Source: an uncultured Saprospirales bacterium
Lineage (GTDB): Bacteria > Bacteroidota > Bacteroidia > Chitinophagales > Saprospiraceae
Reading direction: 5' to 3'
Assembly: GCA_937926355.1 (NCBI GenBank)
Contig: CALAZP010000285.1
Location: 1-21,882, forward strand
Length of the DNA stretch: 21,882 nucleotides
In this document: positions 7,302 through 16,017 of the stretch, piece after piece
Layout of the letters: every line of letters begins with the position of its first letter
How positions within the stretch are numbered: the stretch's first letter is position 1
Position numbers and translations under genes: made by a program
The notes under the pieces: model-generated
Seen by the model: only the letters and a program-made list of their open reading frames with translations
Databases searched by the model: none
What the model was told of the DNA's origin: nothing

Positions 7302-8321
7302 TTACAAAAAATCTACATCAATGTCGTACGGAAAAGTCATCAAATACCTTATCGCAGTTTCAATTTCAAATTCCTCAAATACTATTTTGTAAATCACATC
7401 AAATATGGGAGTCCTTAAACGGTAATATTTTCCCAGTTGGTGAATCACCTGTAAAGTATTCACCCCTTCAGCCAATTCAGGCATTTCACTAGAAATCTCT
7501 ACCTTAGTCTTACCCTTTCCAAGTTCATATCCAAAACTAAAATTTCTCGAATCGGCAGAAGTAGCTGTAGCGATTAAATCTCCAATTCCCGCGGTACCTA
7601 GAAAGGCAGATACCGTAGCACCCATGGCTTTCCCAAAATAAATCATTTCGGTTAACCCTCTGGTAATCAGCATGGCTTGTAAATTTCTCCCCATTCCTTT
7701 AGCTTCTAGAATTCCAGATCCTATGGCTATTATATTTTTTAAAGCGCCAGCTATTTCGGCTCCTAGTATATCATGAGTTCCGAAAACATGAAATAATGGA
7801 CTTTGAAGGACTGATTTACCCGCATCAATAACTTCCTTAAATTTACTTCCAATTACGGTAGCGGTAGATTGTCCATTCATGATCTCTATCGCCAAATTTG
7901 GACCTGATAAACAACCAATCTTAACTACACAGGATTCTTGTTGAATCACCTCACTCATAGTATGCACTTCTTTCCTGGTTACCTCCTCAGCATAAGGATA
8001 GACATCAAATCCTTTGGTCCCATGAATGATAAAATGATCTGGTAAAAGATATGGCGACAAAGTTTGAAACATTTCTCTGAAAGCAGAAGAAGGTACCATA
8101 GGAAATAATAGCCTACAATTAGATAAGAGTTCTTCTGGGTTGTTCGTCAAACTAATTCTACCGGCTAAAGATTGCCCAAAACTCCGTCGTGTGGTAGTCA
8201 TGTCCTCCACTGTTTTTTTGTTTCTCGAAAACATCAAAACATCCGAGTTCAGAGCCATTAGATTTGCAATAGCAATTCCAAAACTCCCAGTTCCAATGAC
8301 ACCAACTTTATTTTTGTACAT
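7302..8321 (-). CDS. gpsA: Glycerol-3-phosphate dehydrogenase [NAD(P)+]
   Basis: GpsA reduces dihydroxyacetone phosphate to sn-glycerol-3-phosphate, the backbone of phospholipids, in the cytoplasm. At 339 residues it has the usual length. An N-terminal Rossmann motif GTGSFG is at 10-15, GTKGF at 101-105, SGPNLA at 139-144 and the catalytic-lysine motif AGALKNIIAIGSG at 191-203, with K195 the presumed catalytic lysine. The C-terminal helical domain contains FLGTAGIGDLIATATS and the substrate-binding segment with SRNFSFG. The first 14 bases overlap the 3' end of truB, implying coupled translation. Placement between truB and a symporter gives no pathway hint beyond envelope growth. Confidence 0.97.
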   Translation of the reverse strand: MYKNKVGVIGTGSFGIAIANLMALNSDVLMFSRNKKTVEDMTTTRRSFGQSLAGRISLTNNPEELLSNCRLLFPMVPSSAFREMFQTLSPYLLPDHFIIHGTKGFDVYPYAEEVTRKEVHTMSEVIQQESCVVKIGCLSGPNLAIEIMNGQSTATVIGSKFKEVIDAGKSVLQSPLFHVFGTHDILGAEIAGALKNIIAIGSGILEAKGMGRNLQAMLITRGLTEMIYFGKAMGATVSAFLGTAGIGDLIATATSADSRNFSFGYELGKGKTKVEISSEMPELAEGVNTLQVIHQLGKYYRLRTPIFDVIYKIVFEEFEIETAIRYLMTFPYDIDVDFL

Positions 8322-9033
8322 TATTTTTTGATATAATTGCTAACCATTCATCAATTGTTCGTGCTTGATCAATATGATAAGACCCTATAGCGAGCCGCCT
8401 CAAGCCAGAAAGATACCCTCCACTTTGAAGTTTCTTTCCCAAATCGTGAGCCAACGATCTAATATAAGTGCCTTTACTGCAATGTACTTCAAATTTAAGT
8501 AAAGGAAGTTCAAATTTCTTTATTTCAAACTCGTGAATAGTGACTGGCCTAGCTGGAATCTCAACCATTTTGCCCTTTCTAGCTTTTTTATACAACGGTT
8601 GACCATCAATTTTAATAGCAGAATACATAGGGGGGACCTGCATTTGATCGCCCTTCAATTCTTGAACGGCACGGTAAACCAGGGATTCGGTTAGGTGACT
8701 GGTGTCAAACCATGAATCGGGTGCCGTCTCCTTATCGTATGATGGCGTGGATGCTCCTAAGGTGATTTCTCCCGAATAGATTTTGTCCAAGCCCATTAAA
8801 TCATTGATTTTTTTGGTCGCTTTTCCCGAGCAGATTATTAATAATCCAGTAGCTAAAGGATCAAGTGTTCCAGAATGCCCCACCTTGATTTTTTTGATTC
8901 CTAAACTACTTCTCAAAGCATACCTCAACTTATTGACTACATCGAAGGAAGTCCAACCGATAGGCTTGTCCACTAATAGCAAGGCACCTTCTTCGAAATT
9001 GAAACTTTCGACTTGGGAATTGGAATCTATCAT
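8308..9033 (-). CDS. truB: tRNA pseudouridine-55 synthase TruB
   Basis: TruB isomerises U55 in the T-loop of tRNAs to pseudouridine. The 241-residue protein shows DKPIGWTSFDVV at 22-33 and the catalytic motif GHSGTLDPLATG at 52-63, with D58 the nucleophile. VPPMYSAIKIDGQPLYKKARKG and KGTYIRSLAHDLG complete the substrate-binding site. It is shorter than E. coli TruB (about 314), which fits a reduced C-terminal PUA region. It starts 4 bp after the uppP stop and its end overlaps gpsA by 14 bp. The order uppP-truB is common in Bacteroidota. Confidence 0.97.
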   Translation of the reverse strand: MIDSNSQVESFNFEEGALLLVDKPIGWTSFDVVNKLRYALRSSLGIKKIKVGHSGTLDPLATGLLIICSGKATKKINDLMGLDKIYSGEITLGASTPSYDKETAPDSWFDTSHLTESLVYRAVQELKGDQMQVPPMYSAIKIDGQPLYKKARKGKMVEIPARPVTIHEFEIKKFELPLLKFEVHCSKGTYIRSLAHDLGKKLQSGGYLSGLRRLAIGSYHIDQARTIDEWLAIISKNNVQK

Positions 9034-9037
9034 TAAT

Positions 9038-9838
9038 TCATTGAAACATCAAAAGTAAAAAACATCCTAAGGCGGCTATAAAACAGTACCATGCAAAGTA
9101 ACTCAACTGACTTTTTTGTACCAATCTAATCATCCAAAGACACGCAGCGATTCCAGTCATAAATGCAGATAAAAATCCTATGCCTAACGGCAAAAGAGAA
9201 ATGGATTCCAAATTGAATTCACCATCCAAAAGGTCTTTAGCTACCTTTCCAAAAATAAGCGGTATTACCATCAGAAAAGAAAATCGCGCTGCTTCTTTCC
9301 GTCCATGCTTGGATAAAAGCGCTGCAGCTATCGTTGCACCAGATCTAGAGATACCAGGGAGAATAGCAATTGCTTGTGCTATTCCAATAATGAATGCTCC
9401 AAAAATTCCAATTTCCCGATCACTATTTGCCGCCCGATCAGAAAAAAGGAGTAACAGACCCGTAACTCCTAATAATCCACCAACCATTAACAGATTTCGA
9501 TCAAATAACTGTTCAATTTCTGACTCAAAAAGCAATCCCACAACGACTGCTGGTACCATTGAAAAAATAATCAATAACACATACCTTCCTTCCTCCTGGT
9601 TTCCTTTTTGAAAAAACTTTTGAATAATTTGAAGAATGTCTTTTCGGAAAACAACCACAGTGGCCAAAGCAGTAGCTAAATGCAGCACTACAGTCTCTAG
9701 TAAACTCTCCTCCGCAATTTGAGTATCATTGAAAAGATATTTTACTATTTCTAGATGTCCACTACTGCTCACTGGTAAAAATTCAGTAAGCCCTTGAATG
9801 ATACCAAGCACAATAGAACGAAAAAGTTCAGAAGCCAT
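9038..9838 (-). CDS. uppP: Undecaprenyl-diphosphatase UppP (BacA family)
   Basis: UppP dephosphorylates undecaprenyl pyrophosphate at the membrane so that the lipid carrier can be reused for peptidoglycan and other polymers; overproduction gives bacitracin resistance. The 266-residue polytopic protein has the two active-site motifs GLTEFLPVSSSGHLEI (16-31, with E19 and H28) and PGISRSGAT (161-169, with R165). The length and roughly eight hydrophobic segments fit the family. It follows the DUF3098 gene with a single base between them and precedes truB by 4 bp, so all three should be cotranscribed. A second possible carrier phosphatase, the PAP2 enzyme at 5037-5696, lies in the neighbouring plus-strand group. 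Confidence 0.97.
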   Translation of the reverse strand: MASELFRSIVLGIIQGLTEFLPVSSSGHLEIVKYLFNDTQIAEESLLETVVLHLATALATVVVFRKDILQIIQKFFQKGNQEEGRYVLLIIFSMVPAVVVGLLFESEIEQLFDRNLLMVGGLLGVTGLLLLFSDRAANSDREIGIFGAFIIGIAQAIAILPGISRSGATIAAALLSKHGRKEAARFSFLMVIPLIFGKVAKDLLDGEFNLESISLLPLGIGFLSAFMTGIAACLWMIRLVQKSQLSYFAWYCFIAALGCFLLLMFQ

Positions 9839-9839
9839 A

Positions 9840-10142
9840 TTACTTTTTGAAAATCGCGAATATTTCTACCACTAAACCTACAATGATTACAATGGGAGCT
9901 AAAACCGTGCGACGAAAACTGTATATGATTGAATCATCCCAAACATCAGGGGAGGGCATTTTTCCACCTGACATCAAAGCCAAACCTAAAGCTACCAAAA
10001 TAGCACCTAGTGCAATTAATTGGTAGTTGGCCTTCCCCATCAAAAGAGGAGGTAAAGCTTTGGTGGTTCCTTGTTTGGAACGAGTTGAAACGGCTTTCTT
10101 GGGTGCAGTAACCACTACTTTTTTTCCTTTTTTATTACTCAT
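9840..10142 (-). CDS. DUF3098 small membrane protein
   Basis: This 100-residue protein belongs to the DUF3098 family, known almost only from Bacteroidota and without an established function. The N-terminal 37 residues are basic and rich in Lys, Ser and Thr, and probably cytoplasmic. Two membrane segments follow at about 41-58 (QLIALGAILVALGLAL) and 79-98 (TVLAPIVIIVGLVVEIF). The short linker between them contains MSGGKMPSPDVWDD and SIIYSFRR. The gene lies between ftsX and uppP, the usual place for this family, which suggests a link to division or lipid-carrier recycling; that link is inferred only from synteny. The spacing is 26 bp from ftsX and 1 bp to uppP. Confidence 0.88.
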   Translation of the reverse strand: MSNKKGKKVVVTAPKKAVSTRSKQGTTKALPPLLMGKANYQLIALGAILVALGLALMSGGKMPSPDVWDDSIIYSFRRTVLAPIVIIVGLVVEIFAIFKK

Positions 10143-10168
10143 AATTTTAATCTTATTTAGATCATGAC

Positions 10169-11032
10169 TCAGTATAAATCATCTATCCTCATCTTTAAAT
10201 ATTTGTGTATCACCAGTTTGGTACTAATCACTGCAACAAATATACCCAATACAGGAAGTATTCCGAGCATAAACCAGAGTTGTTCCAACATTCTTTCTGA
10301 AAAAATTCCTTCTACTTCATTTTCAAGCCAATAAATGATTCCCCCTGTAGCACCAATAGCTAATAAACCGGAAACAGTTCCCATTACTACGGCTTGTAAA
10401 ATAAATGGCCTGCTAATAAAATTTTGAGAAGCACCCACCAATTCCATATTTCGAATTAAAAACCTGTTGGCATACAAGGACAACCTAATCGTGTTGTGCA
10501 TCAAAATAGCCACCAATAGTAGCAATATCAATCCACTGATTGCGGCAAACCAAGATAAATTTTCTATGTTTTCTAAGAGTTGGCCAGCGAGAAATTGCTC
10601 ATAATAGACGGTACTTATTTTACCTGTATTTAATAAATCATCTCTCAGCTCATCCATCCATTCTTTTTGGAGATAATTGCCTTTTATGTTAAAGGTTATT
10701 AAATCAAAAAAAGGATTGGGTAATTCTTCTGAAAGTAAAGTTCCAATCTCGGCTTCCATTTCCTTCGCTATCTCTTCTTTGGTTTGGAATGTGATAGTAT
10801 TAGCTACCACCATCTTATGTTGGCTTAAATAATCCATAACCATTTGAAGCTCTTCTGAATCTGCCGTTGGATTCATTTCGACTACAAATAGAAGGCTTTC
10901 TTTGAGTTGGTTTATTAATTGATTTCCCTGTAATACGAGTACGCCGAATAATCCCGAAAGGAATAGAACTAATGAAGTGGTGATAATTGCGAAAACTTGA
11001 TTGGGGCGGATAGATTTTCGGCTTCTTGCCAT
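10169..11032 (-). CDS. ftsX: Cell division ABC transporter permease-like protein FtsX
   Basis: FtsX pairs with the ATPase FtsE at the divisome and controls peptidoglycan hydrolases outside the membrane. The 287-residue protein has the standard layout: a basic N-terminus, TM1 at about 12-34, an extracytoplasmic domain at about 35-157, and three more membrane segments at about 158-180, 212-235 and 250-272. The cytoplasmic loop motif IRNMELVGASQNFISRPF at 193-210 is the FtsX family signature. No ftsE is present here, so the partner is encoded elsewhere, as is common in this phylum. ftsX is the first gene of the minus-strand group, is divergent from leuS, and has a -7 promoter match at 11055-11062. 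Confidence 0.94.
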   Translation of the reverse strand: MARSRKSIRPNQVFAIITTSLVLFLSGLFGVLVLQGNQLINQLKESLLFVVEMNPTADSEELQMVMDYLSQHKMVVANTITFQTKEEIAKEMEAEIGTLLSEELPNPFFDLITFNIKGNYLQKEWMDELRDDLLNTGKISTVYYEQFLAGQLLENIENLSWFAAISGLILLLLVAILMHNTIRLSLYANRFLIRNMELVGASQNFISRPFILQAVVMGTVSGLLAIGATGGIIYWLENEVEGIFSERMLEQLWFMLGILPVLGIFVAVISTKLVIHKYLKMRIDDLY

Positions 11033-11054
11033 GGAAATTATAAGATAATGCCCA

Positions 11055-11062
11055 CAAAAATA
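11055..11062 (-). promoter_or_regulatory. Bacteroidota-type -7 element for the ftsX operon
   Basis: On the minus strand this reads TATTTTTG, a full match to TAnnTTTG, 22 bases upstream of the ftsX ATG. It predicts a leader of roughly 15 bases. No clear -33 TTTG at the expected spacing was seen. Confidence 0.5.
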
Positions 11063-11083
11063 GTTAATTATAGTAAAAGGCTA

Positions 11084-11091
11084 TAATTTCG
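11084..11091 (+). promoter_or_regulatory. Possible -7 promoter element for leuS
   Basis: TAATTTCG matches TAnnTTTG at all but one fixed position and lies 19 bases before the leuS ATG at 11111, the same geometry as the typA element. The start codon is preceded by an A-only run rather than a Shine-Dalgarno sequence, as is common in this phylum. Confidence 0.38.
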
Positions 11092-11110
11092 CCGATTCAA
11101 ACAAAAAAAA

Positions 11111-14026
11111 ATGGAATATCAACCTAGGGTAATAGAGAAAAAGTGGAGGGAAAATTGGGTAAAACATGACATTTATAAGGTAGAGGAAATAGCTTCCAAA
11201 CCTAAGTTTTATGTTCTAGATATGTTTCCATATCCTTCAGGTGCCGGACTACATGTAGGTCATCCACTTGGATATATTGCATCAGATATTTTTTCCAGAT
11301 ATAAAAGGATGTCAGGGTTTAATGTATTGCATCCGATGGGTTACGATGCTTTCGGTCTTCCTGCAGAGCAATACGCTATTCAAACTGGTGTTCATCCAGC
11401 GCACTCAACTGCACAAAATATTGAACGCTATAGAGAACAGTTAGATAATTTAGGATTCAGTTTTGATTGGTCAAGAGAGGTAAGGACCTGTGATCCCGGT
11501 TACTATAAATGGACGCAATGGATTTTCTTACAATTATTTGATAGTTATTACGACACCATTGAACAAAAGGCTAAACCCATCAAAGAACTCATCGCTCATT
11601 TTGAGCAAAATGGAAGTAATGGATTAGCTGCTTTTGGTACTCCACCTCCTGCTTTTACCGCTTCAGAATGGAAAGCTTGGACCCCTTCTGAAAAAGATCA
11701 GGTATTAATGAATTTTCGTTTGGCATATAGAAAAACAACTTATGTTAATTGGTGTGAAGCTTTGGGAACCGTATTAGCTAATGACGAGGTTAAGGATGGA
11801 GTTTCAGAGCGAGGGGGGTACCCAGTAGAGAGAAAACCCATGTTACAGTGGTCCCTGAGGATAACTGCTTATGCCGAAAGACTATTAAATGATTTAGAAT
11901 CATTAGAATGGTCAGATGCGATGAAAAAAATGCAAGCCAATTGGATTGGAAAATCTCAGGGTGCTCAATTATTTTTCGATGTTCAAAACCACAATCAACC
12001 CATTGAAATTTACACTACAAGACCAGATACCATTTTTGGTGCGACCTTTATGGTTTTGGCACCTGAGCACGATTTAGTAGCTCAGATCACTACCGAAGAC
12101 CAACAAAATGAAGTAGATTCTTATTTGGAATATGTCAACAAAAGGTCAGAAAGGGAAAGAATGGCTGAAACCAAAGAAGTCACTGGAGCTTTTACAGGAG
12201 CTTATGCCATTAATCCTTTTAACCAAGGCCTTATTCCGGTTTATATCAGTGAATACGTTTTAAAAGATTATGGCACTGGAGCCATTATGGCAGTACCTGC
12301 CGATGATGAACGCGATCAAAGATTTGCTAAGAAATTTGGATTAGAGATATTACCAGTAGTAGATAAATCAAAATATCCTGGAGCCACTTTGGACGACAAA
12401 GTCGGAATTTTAATAAACTCTGATTTTTTGAATGGCTTAGAAGTTCCTGAGGCTATAGAAAAAGTTACCCAGCGTATAGAGGAACTTAATATAGGTAGGC
12501 GTCAAATTAACTATAAACTTAGGGATGCAATTTATAGCCGCCAGCGATATTGGGGGGAGCCTTTTCCTGTTAAATATGATAAAGATGGGGTAACCCATCC
12601 TCTCAAAGAAGAGGAATTACCTCTTGAACTGCCTAATTTAGAAGATTTCAAGCCTGCTTCTGGAAATAAAAGTCCTTTAGCTAGATTGACTGATTGGGTA
12701 GAAACCACAGACGGAATGGTTAGAGAAACCGATACTATGCCTGGTTTTGCTGGATCGTCATGGTATTTTCTTAGGTATATGGATCCACACAATAGCAATT
12801 TTTTTGCTGATAGAGGAGCGGTCAATTATTGGAGAGAAGTGGACTTATATGTTGGAGGTACTGAACATGCAGTTGGGCATTTAATGTACTCTAGGTTTTG
12901 GCATAAATTTTTATTTGATAATGGTTGGGTTCCCACTTCAGAACCATTCAAAAAGTTAATCAATCAAGGGATGATTGGAGGTACTATGTTGTATCTTCAA
13001 GAAGCAGCATTCACTCCTGATGACAATCCCAATAACTCGGTAAAGGTTTGGACATCTGATTTACAGCATCAAACTATTAGGGGAAATTGGGATCAATTGG
13101 GAGAGGGTACCATTAGTCCTGTTTCCAAAAGATTAATCCCACTAGCATTAGGGAAAGAAGTTGCTGTTGATGGAATAGGAGAGTGGAGACTTTACCAAAA
13201 AAATCTGTTTAACGCCCAATCAATAGATGCATCTGGATGGGCATATCTTTCTGGCTTTTTAAATAAAGATGATGTTTTCCTTTGGACAACCAAAGAAGGA
13301 GAAGAGCCATACCTGGAACTGACGTTTGAAATTGGAAAAATGTCTAAGTCCAAATATAATGTCATTAATCCCGATGATGTGGTTGAAAATTACGGAGCTG
13401 ACTGTTTCAGAATGTATGAAATGTTTCTAGGACCTGTTGAACAAGCTAAACCCTGGGATACTAAAGGAATTGATGGTGTCAGTAAGTTTCTCAGGAAATA
13501 TTGGAGTTTGTTTTTCAACAAAAACAATGAATTTGCTCTCGAAAGTGAAACTGGAAGTAAAGAGGAACTTAAGGTACTTCACAGTACCATAAAGAAGGTT
13601 AAAGAGGATATTGAGCGTTTCTCTTTCAATACCTGTATCAGCGCATTTATGGTTGCCGTTAATGAACTTCGTAAATTAAACTGTAATAAAACAGAAATTC
13701 TATTACCTCTAACTCGTTTGATGGCGCCATTCGCACCTCATATTTCAGAAGAAATTTGGTCCTTAGCCGGTCAGAGAGGAAGTATTCATTTAGAAGATTA
13801 TCCCGCCTTTAATGAAGAATATTTAGTTCAGGATTCCATTAATTACCCATTAAGTATTAATGGAAAAAAGAGAGGGACATTGGATTTGCCAGCTGGCTTG
13901 GATAAGGATTCTATTGAAAAAGCCGTAATGCAAACTGATATTGTACAAAAATGGACTGAGGGAAAAGAAATTATAAAACTAATAGTAGTTCCAGGAAGGA
14001 TGGTCAATGTTGTAGTAAAGGGGTAA
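11111..14026 (+). CDS. leuS: Leucyl-tRNA synthetase (Bacteroidota-type, enlarged)
   Basis: LeuRS attaches leucine to tRNA-Leu and hydrolyses mischarged products. The 971-residue class I enzyme has the HIGH-type motif HVGH at 48-51 in YPSGAGLHVGH, the CP1 editing domain with TTRPDTIFGATFMVLAPEH (near 300) and GTGAIMAVPADDERD, and KMSKS at about 743-747. It is about 110 residues longer than E. coli LeuRS. One insertion lies at about 156-208, between the HIGH region and VNWC. A second enlarged region of about 100 residues precedes KMSKS, after GGTEHAVGHLMYSRFWHKF. The CWRC pair of the E. coli CP1 stem is replaced by a sequence without cysteines (VSERGGYPVERK), so zinc binding is probably lost there. 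The gene is single on its strand, between ftsX (divergent) and the OmpA-family gene (convergent, 3-bp gap). Confidence 0.97.
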   Translation: MEYQPRVIEKKWRENWVKHDIYKVEEIASKPKFYVLDMFPYPSGAGLHVGHPLGYIASDIFSRYKRMSGFNVLHPMGYDAFGLPAEQYAIQTGVHPAHSTAQNIERYREQLDNLGFSFDWSREVRTCDPGYYKWTQWIFLQLFDSYYDTIEQKAKPIKELIAHFEQNGSNGLAAFGTPPPAFTASEWKAWTPSEKDQVLMNFRLAYRKTTYVNWCEALGTVLANDEVKDGVSERGGYPVERKPMLQWSLRITAYAERLLNDLESLEWSDAMKKMQANWIGKSQGAQLFFDVQNHNQPIEIYTTRPDTIFGATFMVLAPEHDLVAQITTEDQQNEVDSYLEYVNKRSERERMAETKEVTGAFTGAYAINPFNQGLIPVYISEYVLKDYGTGAIMAVPADDERDQRFAKKFGLEILPVVDKSKYPGATLDDKVGILINSDFLNGLEVPEAIEKVTQRIEELNIGRRQINYKLRDAIYSRQRYWGEPFPVKYDKDGVTHPLKEEELPLELPNLEDFKPASGNKSPLARLTDWVETTDGMVRETDTMPGFAGSSWYFLRYMDPHNSNFFADRGAVNYWREVDLYVGGTEHAVGHLMYSRFWHKFLFDNGWVPTSEPFKKLINQGMIGGTMLYLQEAAFTPDDNPNNSVKVWTSDLQHQTIRGNWDQLGEGTISPVSKRLIPLALGKEVAVDGIGEWRLYQKNLFNAQSIDASGWAYLSGFLNKDDVFLWTTKEGEEPYLELTFEIGKMSKSKYNVINPDDVVENYGADCFRMYEMFLGPVEQAKPWDTKGIDGVSKFLRKYWSLFFNKNNEFALESETGSKEELKVLHSTIKKVKEDIERFSFNTCISAFMVAVNELRKLNCNKTEILLPLTRLMAPFAPHISEEIWSLAGQRGSIHLEDYPAFNEEYLVQDSINYPLSINGKKRGTLDLPAGLDKDSIEKAVMQTDIVQKWTEGKEIIKLIVVPGRMVNVVVKG

Positions 14027-14029
14027 AGC

Positions 14030-16006
14030 TTAAAGATTATTATCTACAATTTTAAAAGTTGTCCTTCTATTTTTTTGATGCTCCTCTTCAGTACAACGCG
14101 CACAAATACAGTCTGTAACAGGTACTGTTTCCCCATAACCTCTAGCTCCCAGGCGATTGGCTTCTATTCCTTTGTCTATTAGATAATTCACCACCGATTG
14201 CGCTCTTTTTTGGGAAAGCTCTTGATTGTATCTATCTTGACCTCTACAATCTGTGTGGGATGCTAATTCTATTGAAATATTTGGATTTAATTCGAGCACC
14301 TCTGCCAATTTATTCAATACAGGTGCTGCATCCTCTCTGATATCCCATTTGTCTAAATCATAGTAAACATTAGCGAGGGTAATTTCTTGTTGTTCAAATA
14401 TTTTTTCAAGTTCAATTTCCAATTCAAAAATTCTATTGGGCTGATTGTAATCCAACCCAACATTTAAAGAATTGAATATCGTTTGATTATTCAAAAAACC
14501 ATCCTTGGAGGCAAATATTTGATAATTAGTTTCTTCCTCTATTGAAAAATCAACAAAGCCATCCTCGTTAGTTTTCAAATTATAAGATTCTTGGTCTTCA
14601 GATATATTCACATTAACTACAGCCTCTGTAAGCGGCTTCCGTCCAAGAACTTTACTTTGAGGATCTTCGGGATTGGCGTATATTTTTTCAAGCACGTATA
14701 TCCTCAAGGTTATTCCTAATTCTTGATGGGTATTGGGTTCTTCTATTGCAATTTCATCGGGTATATCAGGGATAGGTATGGATACGAAACTAAATATATC
14801 GTCTTCTCCCACCCCTTCCATGACTCTTTTAGAAGTGAAAAATCCCTGGCCATCTGGTAATTTTAAAATGCTAAAATCATCATTTCCTGAATTAATTGGT
14901 GGTTTGAGGTTAAAAGGAACTGTCCATCCATTATCAGAAATTTTTACCGATTGAAAAATATCTAATCCTCCTAATCCAGGGTGGTAATCAGAAGAGAAGT
15001 AAAGGGTGTCTTTTATGATAACGGGAAATTGTTCATTACCTGGTGAATTTATACCTCTACCTAATAACTCGGGATCATTCCAACCAACTTTATTTCTGGT
15101 AGTTTTCCAAATATCATAACCTCCAAATCCATTTGCATCATTACAGGTAAAGTATAGAGTCTGCTCATCAGAGGATAACGAAGGGTGTGCATAGTTAATA
15201 TCGGGAAGTTGAAATGGCAAGGGTTTTGGTAAGGTCCATGCTCCATTTTCTTTTACTACTGTGAAGATTCTGCAATAGGCGTCTTGTCCTTTAGGGGCGG
15301 TACAACGAGTGAAAAATGCAATATTCTGAGCCTGATTTATAATGAAGTTTGCCTCGTGGTTAGCTGTATTGATTCCAGGTATAGAAAGAGGAAGAACTTT
15401 CTCGTCTTTAAAATGGTATTCAAAAATATCTGAGAATTTCCTTCCAGTCCGTTCATAACTATCTTCTCCAGTACTTTCTGTTCGATCGGAAGAAAAATAC
15501 AAAATCCCCTCTGCATAGTCGGAAGGACTATAATCAGAAAAAGAGGTATTTAAACCTAATTCTTGAATAGCATACTCAGTAGGTTGGTTTTTCCATTCTA
15601 AAGCCAATTCACAGGCCTTAATTTCCATTCGATATTCGTAAGGACTTCCAATTTCAAATCCTAAATCTCTGAAGGCCTGAATCGCTTCTTCGTAATTTCC
15701 CACTGCTTTTAAGGCGAAAGCATATTCCCTTAGGGCATCTATTCCATATTGATTATCGTAAGCAATTTTAAACCAATTGACTGATTCATCCAAGCGATTG
15801 AGGTTGGCCAAGGAACGGCCAATCAAATAGGCAATATTCCCACGCTCAATTCTGGATTCAGCCTTTTTATACTCTTTATTGAGGAATTTTAACGCTACTG
15901 CATATTGCTCTCGTTCAAATGCAAATCTGCCATCCTTAACCTTTTGAGTATAGGTGCATTGAGTTGTGGTAAACAAAAGAACAAGGAAGAATAAAATCCA
16001 TCGCAT
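14030..16006 (-). CDS. PorE-like OmpA-family protein: TPR, PD40 propeller, CRD and OmpA domains
   Basis: This is a 658-residue envelope protein. From ATG 16006 there is an N-terminal hydrophobic segment ending near C17. TPR-like helices follow at about 22-147. A six-bladed-type PD40/WD40-like propeller spans about 155-408, with repeated motifs such as ILYFSSDRTE, TLYFTCNDANGFGGYDIW and TLYFSSDYHPGLGGLDIF. A carboxypeptidase-regulatory-like beta domain lies at about 432-532, and an OmpA peptidoglycan-binding domain at about 545-658 has SHTD (D586) and SQKRAQSV (R601), the expected diaminopimelate-contacting residues. This order and length match the type IX secretion component PorE, but paralogues with the same layout are common in Bacteroidota. 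The cysteine could be lipidated, although TTTQC is a poor lipobox. TTG 16013-16015 would add three residues but abuts the hairpin, so I prefer the ATG. Confidence 0.88.
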   Translation of the reverse strand: MRWILFFLVLLFTTTQCTYTQKVKDGRFAFEREQYAVALKFLNKEYKKAESRIERGNIAYLIGRSLANLNRLDESVNWFKIAYDNQYGIDALREYAFALKAVGNYEEAIQAFRDLGFEIGSPYEYRMEIKACELALEWKNQPTEYAIQELGLNTSFSDYSPSDYAEGILYFSSDRTESTGEDSYERTGRKFSDIFEYHFKDEKVLPLSIPGINTANHEANFIINQAQNIAFFTRCTAPKGQDAYCRIFTVVKENGAWTLPKPLPFQLPDINYAHPSLSSDEQTLYFTCNDANGFGGYDIWKTTRNKVGWNDPELLGRGINSPGNEQFPVIIKDTLYFSSDYHPGLGGLDIFQSVKISDNGWTVPFNLKPPINSGNDDFSILKLPDGQGFFTSKRVMEGVGEDDIFSFVSIPIPDIPDEIAIEEPNTHQELGITLRIYVLEKIYANPEDPQSKVLGRKPLTEAVVNVNISEDQESYNLKTNEDGFVDFSIEEETNYQIFASKDGFLNNQTIFNSLNVGLDYNQPNRIFELEIELEKIFEQQEITLANVYYDLDKWDIREDAAPVLNKLAEVLELNPNISIELASHTDCRGQDRYNQELSQKRAQSVVNYLIDKGIEANRLGARGYGETVPVTDCICARCTEEEHQKNRRTTFKIVDNNL

Positions 16007-16017
16007 AACGCTCAATT

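Noticed and set aside
9180..9611. 143-codon open frame on the plus strand within uppP
   Set aside because: It lies opposite conserved UppP motifs and reads as a shadow of that coding sequence.
16013..16015. TTG start for the OmpA-family gene
   Set aside because: It abuts the hairpin, leaving no binding region, whereas ATG 16006 gives a normal export signal three residues later.
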